Origin: Desulfosporosinus sp. UBA4726
GTDB lineage: Bacteria; Bacillota; Desulfitobacteriia; Desulfitobacteriales; Desulfitobacteriaceae
Direction: 5' to 3'
Length of the DNA stretch: 9,702 nucleotides
Assembly: GCA_002404215.1 (NCBI GenBank)
Contig: DHJG01000225.1
Coordinates: forward strand, 1-9,702
Under the pieces are notes generated by a model. That model was not told the origin of the DNA and did not search any database. It saw only the letters and a list, made by a program, of their open reading frames with translations. The position numbers were made by a program, and so were the translations under genes. Of this stretch, positions 6,246-9,702 are shown in pieces (within the stretch, counting starts at the first letter, position 1; every line of letters starts with the position of its first letter).

Positions 6246-6595
6246 GTGCGTGTAATCTTGGCAGGCGTGAAGCCCAACAGCTTTTCCAAGGTGTCATTAA
6301 TGGCAATCATGGCTACTTCGACACTTGCCACATCACCGGATATAACCAGTGATCCTGTAAAGCGATCAAGGAAACCGATCTCGACATCAGAGGTCTTTGT
6401 GGCAACATCCGCTGCTATAATTGCCGTTTCACTCGGAGTGAGGGTTAAAATGCCAATAGATCCCTGTTCTTCAATTCCGAGTCGTTCATATATTTCTTGT
6501 ACGGGTGAAGCTATGATGTGAGCCAGCGTGACTTGCTTGCCAGGCACAGATTCCTGGATAATACGTTTTCTATCAAATTCATCGACTACACTCAT
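6242..6595 (-). CDS. PduU/EutS-type permuted BMC shell protein
   Basis: 117 residues from ATG 6595, with GGAGGG five bases upstream; a TTG directly before it (6598) would leave too little spacing. The N-terminal part, KRIIQESVPGKQVTLAHIIA (10-29) then PVQEIYERLG (31-40), is the EutS/PduU signature: the leading segment forms a small beta barrel over the pore, and the BMC fold is circularly permuted. The remainder, GSIGILTLTPSETAIIAADV (45-64) and GSLVISGDVASVEVAMIAIN (81-100), is the BMC core. PduU is 116 residues, so length fits. Klebsiella-type choline loci carry a homologue called CutR. It lies 28 bases after cutD and four-base overlaps the GTPase gene. The pore cap suggests it is not a general metabolite pore but a docking site, perhaps for the GTPase; that is inference. 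Confidence 0.93.
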   Translation of the reverse strand: MSVVDEFDRKRIIQESVPGKQVTLAHIIASPVQEIYERLGIEEQGSIGILTLTPSETAIIAADVATKTSDVEIGFLDRFTGSLVISGDVASVEVAMIAINDTLEKLLGFTPAKITRT

Positions 6596-6623
6596 CAAAT
6601 CCCTCCGTCCGGTATATAGCTAA

Positions 6624-7610
6624 TTAATGTCTAATGACTTCGACCTGTACGTCATAATCTTTAATGAACTCTTCAATCTTATCCAACTCTTCTTCTTTGA
6701 AGCTCAAATCTTCGGTGATGGTGTACAACATGTCCAATTGCTTGTACTTGTTGATGCCCAATTTATGATAAGGAAGCAAGTCAATGCCCTGAAAATTTTT
6801 ATAGCTTTTAAAGGATTGTAAATATTCCAAAGTTCTGCAGATAGTGTCTTCACTATCATTCAATCCCTTGATGAGGGGCATCCTGACTTTGACAGTAAAC
6901 CCACGGCGGATGAGTTCCGTTAAGTTCTCCAGAATACGTTCATTGCGGACTCCCGTGAGTTCATAATGCCGCTCAGAGTTAATTTGTTTAATATCATACA
7001 GAAATAAATTAGTAAACTGGGCCATCATGAGCAGGGAATCCAGTTTTGCATATCCAGAGGTTTCAATGGCTGTGTGAATTCCCAAACGTTGGCATTCCAT
7101 CAACAGGTTGATGGCAAAATCCGGCTGAGCGGTGACTTCGCCTCCCCCAAGAGTGACTCCTCCACCTGAACTAAAGTAGAAGGGCACATCTTGTTGGATG
7201 ATTTCCAGGACTTCGGAAATAGTTTTTTCCGTACCAACTATGGACAGTGTCCGTTTCGGACAAACAGATTCGCACTTTCGACAACCTACACAGTCAATGT
7301 CTCTGTTTAGTTTATGCTTGGGTCTTTCGCTCTTGGTTGGTAGTTGCCCGTTTTCTTCATCCAGGAAATAATAATGTATGTGAACGGGACAAACAGGAAT
7401 ACAGTTGCCACAGTCAATGCACAAATCTTCTTGGAACATGACCTGATAGTTTCGTTCAAGTCCCTCGGGATTAGAACACCAAAGGCATCTCAGGGGACAC
7501 CCTTTGAAGAAAATTAAGGTTCTAACACCCGGACCATCATAGATAGAATATTTCTGGACATTGAAAATTCTCGCTTTTCTTTCTAAGATACTACTGGTTT
7601 CTGTACTCAT
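6624..7610 (-). CDS. cutD: CutD, radical-SAM glycyl radical enzyme activase
   Basis: 328 residues from ATG 7610, with GATGGAGAC just upstream; a longer reading from 7649 would run into the preceding gene and skip this site. The radical SAM cluster is Cys38, 42, 45 (GCPLRCLWCSNPEGL), preceded by IYDGPGVRTLIFFKG. An inserted domain carries two ferredoxin-type 4Fe-4S clusters: Cys64, 67, 70, 74 and Cys107, 110, 113, 117. The SAM-binding GGE motif is GGGEVTAQPDF (155-165), and the C-terminal part has YDIKQINSERHYELTG. It reduces SAM to a 5'-deoxyadenosyl radical that removes hydrogen from the CutC glycine. The two extra clusters are usual in the GRE activases of this group. CutC lies two genes upstream, whereas in many cut loci cutC and cutD are adjacent. 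The pairing with the CutC fragment makes cutD the best name; on its own it could be another GRE activase. Confidence 0.92.
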   Translation of the reverse strand: MSTETSSILERKARIFNVQKYSIYDGPGVRTLIFFKGCPLRCLWCSNPEGLERNYQVMFQEDLCIDCGNCIPVCPVHIHYYFLDEENGQLPTKSERPKHKLNRDIDCVGCRKCESVCPKRTLSIVGTEKTISEVLEIIQQDVPFYFSSGGGVTLGGGEVTAQPDFAINLLMECQRLGIHTAIETSGYAKLDSLLMMAQFTNLFLYDIKQINSERHYELTGVRNERILENLTELIRRGFTVKVRMPLIKGLNDSEDTICRTLEYLQSFKSYKNFQGIDLLPYHKLGINKYKQLDMLYTITEDLSFKEEELDKIEEFIKDYDVQVEVIRH

Positions 7611-7624
7611 AATGTCTCCATCCC

Positions 7625-7924
7625 TTAAAGAAAACTTGGCTGATTCCAACGTTTGGGAAGATATTTTTCGAGAAGTCTTCTGCCTTCATCGTTGATGGAG
7701 TAGTAAATGAGCAATTCTCCCTTATCGTCAAATACCACATCATTATCCTCAATGATCAGGTTTGCTTTCATGTCCAAGAAATGCTCCATTAAGACTTCTT
7801 TCTTAAACTGTTTTTCCAAGCCATATTCTGGTTCCAATGCCTTCATAATCTGATCAACAGAGGTTTTCTCAACAGTGGAAATATAATGAAGCATTCTAAA
7901 ACGCAGTGGTAATATATCAGCCAT
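7625..7924 (-). CDS. Small winged-helix-like protein between transporter and cutD
   Basis: 99 residues from ATG 7924, with GGGGAGG seven bases upstream; the longer reading from 7975 lies wholly inside the transporter gene. I do not recognise the family by name. The pattern is a helix (RMLHYISTVEKTSVDQIMKA, 10-29), then helices with KKEVLMEHFLDMKANLIIED (41-60), a beta hairpin (NDVVFDDKGELLIYYSIND, 61-79) and a last helix EGRRLLEKYLP. The phrase YYSINDEGRRLLEKYL resembles the wing and last helix of PadR/MarR-like winged helices (YxLTdeGrxlL). It has no cysteine or transmembrane segment. The start overlaps the transporter stop by eight bases and cutD begins 14 bases downstream, so it is co-translated with both. 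It could regulate the operon, or be a structural adaptor for CutC/CutD; sequence does not decide. A known function in choline loci is not something I can recall. Confidence 0.8.
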   Translation of the reverse strand: MADILPLRFRMLHYISTVEKTSVDQIMKALEPEYGLEKQFKKEVLMEHFLDMKANLIIEDNDVVFDDKGELLIYYSINDEGRRLLEKYLPKRWNQPSFL

Positions 7925-8936
7925 GATTATGCCTCCCCACTTTACTAAAGAATTGCTTCGGATTAATAGCCACAAGAGTAGTACCCATCAGTACCAGAAG
8001 ACTGCCTATGACCAAGTTTTGCGTAAGGGGCTGGCTCAATAAGATAACCGAGAAGATAACGCCCCACATGACATAGGTTCCATTAAGTGCCATCCCTTTG
8101 GCGACGCCAACGGTACTGTTGGCCTTATACCACGCAAGGTAAGATACCGCTCCCGCCAAACCACAAATGGCAAAGGCACCAATAGCTCCAGGCTGAGTCA
8201 CAACGTGGGAAATGACAGCCCAGCCACCGACGAAAGGCAGAATGAAAATAGCCAAAAAAAGACCGGAAGTCAGTTCTCGGATATTGATTGCAATTTTGGG
8301 GTCAATCATGGACATACCGAATACGGCCAAAACGGCTTCGGCGCCCCAACCCAAAGCAGCTAACGATGCAAATAAAAGACCAATGTAGAAAGTTTCGCCG
8401 TTCCCGCCTTCGGGCGGCACATAGGATATGACGATAGCTCCGATAACCGAAATGAGCATACCAACCCAAACGCGAGGAAGAATGTGTCGTTTGAGGAAAA
8501 TTCGCGAAAGAATAGCCCCAACGATGGGATATAATGCCGTAATTGTTAAAGCATAAGCAGGTCCCGCCATAGAAATTCCCAGTAAATATCCACCATTAGC
8601 AATAGGTCCACCCAGCAAAGCGGCTATGACAACCATCAGGCCGGGAAAGGTTTTAAGACTACGAGTGATCTCCTTTAAACGTCCGGCCCCGCCGTTATAG
8701 AAGAGTAGCCATAAGCCGGCAATAAAATCATTCATGCAGGCGGCGGCCAATGGGATAGCAAAAATAGCAGCTTTTCCACCCATCACAGGCACAAGACTTA
8801 ATGCCATCCCCAAGAGTACACTGTTCAAACCCCAGGTACAGCCGCTGAAAAGACCCGTAAATATACCTTTTCTGGCGAAATTAGCATTCAATTTTTCTTT
8901 CATTAAGAACGCTGTTTGATCTCCAGCTCTCTTCAT
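7917..8936 (-). CDS. DMT/EamA-family ten-TM membrane transporter
   Basis: 339 residues, strongly hydrophobic, with about ten membrane segments in two repeats typical of EamA proteins: first half about 22-172 (KGIFTGLFSGCTWGLNSVLL; GPAYALTITALYPIVGAILS; GMLISVIGAIVISYV) and second half about 183-325 (IGLLFASLAALGWGAEAVLA; LNGTYVMWGVIFSVILLSQP; IGSLLVLMGTTLVAINPKQ). The pattern of PIVGAI plus SRIFLKR at the end of the first half is characteristic of the family. The first 20 residues are charged and cytosolic. Start chosen at ATG 8936; an alternative is Met12 (8903), but AAGGAGGGGAG favours the region near 8936. The gene follows cutC and precedes the winged-helix gene and cutD, so choline uptake or trimethylamine export is plausible; some enteric choline loci have EmrE-like SMR genes, which belong to the same DMT superfamily. 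Substrate and direction are unknown. Confidence 0.88.
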   Translation of the reverse strand: MKRAGDQTAFLMKEKLNANFARKGIFTGLFSGCTWGLNSVLLGMALSLVPVMGGKAAIFAIPLAAACMNDFIAGLWLLFYNGGAGRLKEITRSLKTFPGLMVVIAALLGGPIANGGYLLGISMAGPAYALTITALYPIVGAILSRIFLKRHILPRVWVGMLISVIGAIVISYVPPEGGNGETFYIGLLFASLAALGWGAEAVLAVFGMSMIDPKIAINIRELTSGLFLAIFILPFVGGWAVISHVVTQPGAIGAFAICGLAGAVSYLAWYKANSTVGVAKGMALNGTYVMWGVIFSVILLSQPLTQNLVIGSLLVLMGTTLVAINPKQFFSKVGRHNHG

Positions 8937-8944
8937 TTAGACAT
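8933..8944 (-). other. Four-codon leader ORF (Met-Ser-Lys-stop) overlapping the transporter start
   Basis: Minus-strand ATG TCT AAA TGA. AGGAGG at 8951-8956 lies six bases upstream of this ATG, better spaced than for the transporter ATG at 8936 (14 bases). The TGA of this mini-ORF overlaps the transporter ATG as ATGA. Ribosomes could end here and restart on the transporter. Seen directly; the role is inferred, and it could be chance. Confidence 0.4.
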
Positions 8945-8950
8945 GTCTCC

Positions 8951-8956
8951 CCTCCT
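8951..8956 (-). promoter_or_regulatory. Strong Shine-Dalgarno upstream of the transporter
   Basis: Minus-strand AGGAGG, followed by GGAGAC and then ATG at 8944. The site supports initiation either at the mini-ORF or, with the adjacent GGGGAG, at the transporter ATG. Confidence 0.75.
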
Positions 8957-9013
8957 TATTTACGAACTATCGGAAGAGCTTGTAGTACATCATTACAAAT
9001 AGTCCACACTAAT

Positions 9014-9028
9014 ATAATGTTTCATTAT
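9014..9028 (-). other. AT-rich hairpin directly after cutC
   Basis: A perfect inverted repeat of six bases (ATAATG, AAA, CATTAT) that begins at the cutC stop codon, in the 91-base gap before the transporter. On the mRNA it could form a small stem with a three-base loop, but no run of T follows on this strand, so it is not a standard terminator. It may mark the end of an abundant cutC mRNA or act as a stability element. Weak evidence. Confidence 0.25.
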
Positions 9029-9702
9029 TAAAAATGATCCAACACGGTTCTGCTAATAATCTCATCCTGTACTTCCTTGCATAGCTCTACGAAGTAAGCG
9101 CTATACCCAGCGACACGAATGATCAAGTCTCGATACTTGTCAGGTTCAATTTGGGCTTTCTTCAAGACTTCATTGTCAACATAGCTGAATTGCATCTGAC
9201 CGTTACCGAGAATGGATGCTGTTCTGAGCAAGGTAATCAGGCCATTTTCTCCTTCTGGCGTTTCCAGAATGCCACGCAGCAGTTTAAAGTTATGCACCAT
9301 GCCGATGCTCATTGACTCGTTGCTCAGCTTGCTGACCGATTTAATAATAGCTGTTGGTCCCAATTTATCGGCGCCCTGGGTCGGGCTGATTCCGTCTGAC
9401 AATGGTGTCCAAGCAAGACGTCCATTGGCTGTCGCGCCGGTAATTTCCCCGATTGGTGTATTGTTAGAAATGGAAAGTGTACCATGAGTGAAGTGAGAAT
9501 AGAGCATTTTAAATGTGTTGTGGACCCGTTCAGTCCAGATAACGATATCTGCGGCAATCTCATCAACATAGTCGTCATCATTCCCGTATTTGGGTGCATT
9601 CAGGCAATCTGTCCGAATCGTTTCGTAGCCTTCATAATTAGCAGCCACGGCGTCTCCGATTTGTTTTAGCGTATATTTCTTGTCCTCAAAGACCAACTTT
9701 TT
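9028..9702 (-). CDS. cutC: CutC choline trimethylamine-lyase, C-terminal part
   Basis: Partial: the last 224 residues and stop; the gene enters at the right edge (first codons read KKLVFEDKKYTLKQIG). The C-terminal glycyl radical loop is RVAGYSAYF, with the radical glycine in RVAG, and the tail FVELCKEVQDEIISRT is typical of CutC rather than of diol dehydratase or isethionate lyase. Other fitting stretches are TDCLNAPKYGNDDDYVD, SHFTHGTLSISNNTPIGEIT, RLAWTPLSDGISPTQGAD and GMVHNFKLLRG. The thiyl cysteine and choline-binding residues lie outside the window, as does any N-terminal extension, which would separate a type 1 from a type 2 locus. It cleaves choline to trimethylamine and acetaldehyde in an oxygen-sensitive radical reaction in the BMC lumen. 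A 91-base gap separates it from the transporter, the largest gap in the window. Substrate is inferred from the family signature, so another GRE with similar tail is possible. Confidence 0.88.
   Translation of the reverse strand, partial: KKLVFEDKKYTLKQIGDAVAANYEGYETIRTDCLNAPKYGNDDDYVDEIAADIVIWTERVHNTFKMLYSHFTHGTLSISNNTPIGEITGATANGRLAWTPLSDGISPTQGADKLGPTAIIKSVSKLSNESMSIGMVHNFKLLRGILETPEGENGLITLLRTASILGNGQMQFSYVDNEVLKKAQIEPDKYRDLIIRVAGYSAYFVELCKEVQDEIISRTVLDHF

Noticed and set aside
7611..7649. Longer start of cutD at 7649
   Set aside because: Starts with TTG inside the winged-helix gene; ATG 7610 has its own GGAG at good spacing.
9028..9702. Glycyl radical enzyme as propanediol dehydratase or isethionate sulfite-lyase
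   Set aside because: The tail FVELCKEVQDEIISRT and other stretches fit CutC better, and the activase and gene set fit a choline locus; the active site itself is not visible, so a little doubt stays.
1..9702. Mobile elements, CRISPR arrays, tRNA or rRNA genes, riboswitches
   Set aside because: Both strands were read and no transposase, direct repeat array, or structured RNA signature was seen; almost all bases are coding.

Overview
The window is a single block of genes all read on the minus strand (right to left), with no gap over about 100 bases and no gene on the plus strand that I trust. It is most of a glycyl-radical-enzyme bacterial microcompartment (BMC) operon. The glycyl radical enzyme at the right edge carries the C-terminal signature of choline trimethylamine-lyase (CutC), and its activase CutD lies nearby, so the expected chemistry is anaerobic cleavage of choline to trimethylamine and acetaldehyde inside a protein shell. 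The mix of eut-, pdu- and grp-type genes resembles what is called a type 1 GRM (choline) locus.

Order of transcription: cutC (3' part, enters at 9702); a DMT/EamA-family membrane transporter; a 99-residue winged-helix-like protein; cutD; a permuted PduU/EutS-type shell protein; a PduV/EutP-type small GTPase; an EutT-like protein without the usual CCxxC motif; an EutJ-type actin/Hsp70-fold protein; a GrpU-like shell protein with a cysteine at the pore loop; an EutN/CcmL-type vertex pentamer; PduS (flavin/Fe-S electron carrier); PduT (tandem-BMC shell protein with a pore cysteine); EutQ (cupin); a BMC-H shell protein with a C-terminal SAP/Rho-N-like module; and the first 98 residues of a CoA-acylating aldehyde dehydrogenase that leaves through the left edge. 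Many genes overlap by 4 to 13 bases or sit within 30 bases, so one polycistronic mRNA is likely. No convincing promoter or terminator is visible; the main promoter should lie upstream of cutC, outside the window.

How they work together (known families plus inference): CutD uses SAM and Fe-S clusters to place the glycyl radical on CutC. CutC makes TMA and acetaldehyde in the lumen. The aldehyde dehydrogenase turns acetaldehyde into acetyl-CoA with NAD+. PduS, PduT and possibly the GrpU-like protein could carry electrons across the shell. The phosphotransacylase, alcohol dehydrogenase and further shell genes expected for a full pathway are not in the window. The transporter could move choline or TMA, but its substrate is not readable from sequence.

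Organism: strict Shine-Dalgarno sequences (GGAGG), several TTG starts, moderate G+C by eye, and the gene mix suggest an anaerobic Firmicute, perhaps a Desulfitobacterium/Desulfosporosinus-like clostridium; the genus is only a guess. The points most worth a second look are the shell protein with a nucleic-acid-binding-like tail, the EutT relic in a B12-independent locus, the second putative Fe-S pore protein, the small winged-helix protein between transporter and cutD, and a four-codon leader ORF that overlaps the transporter start.
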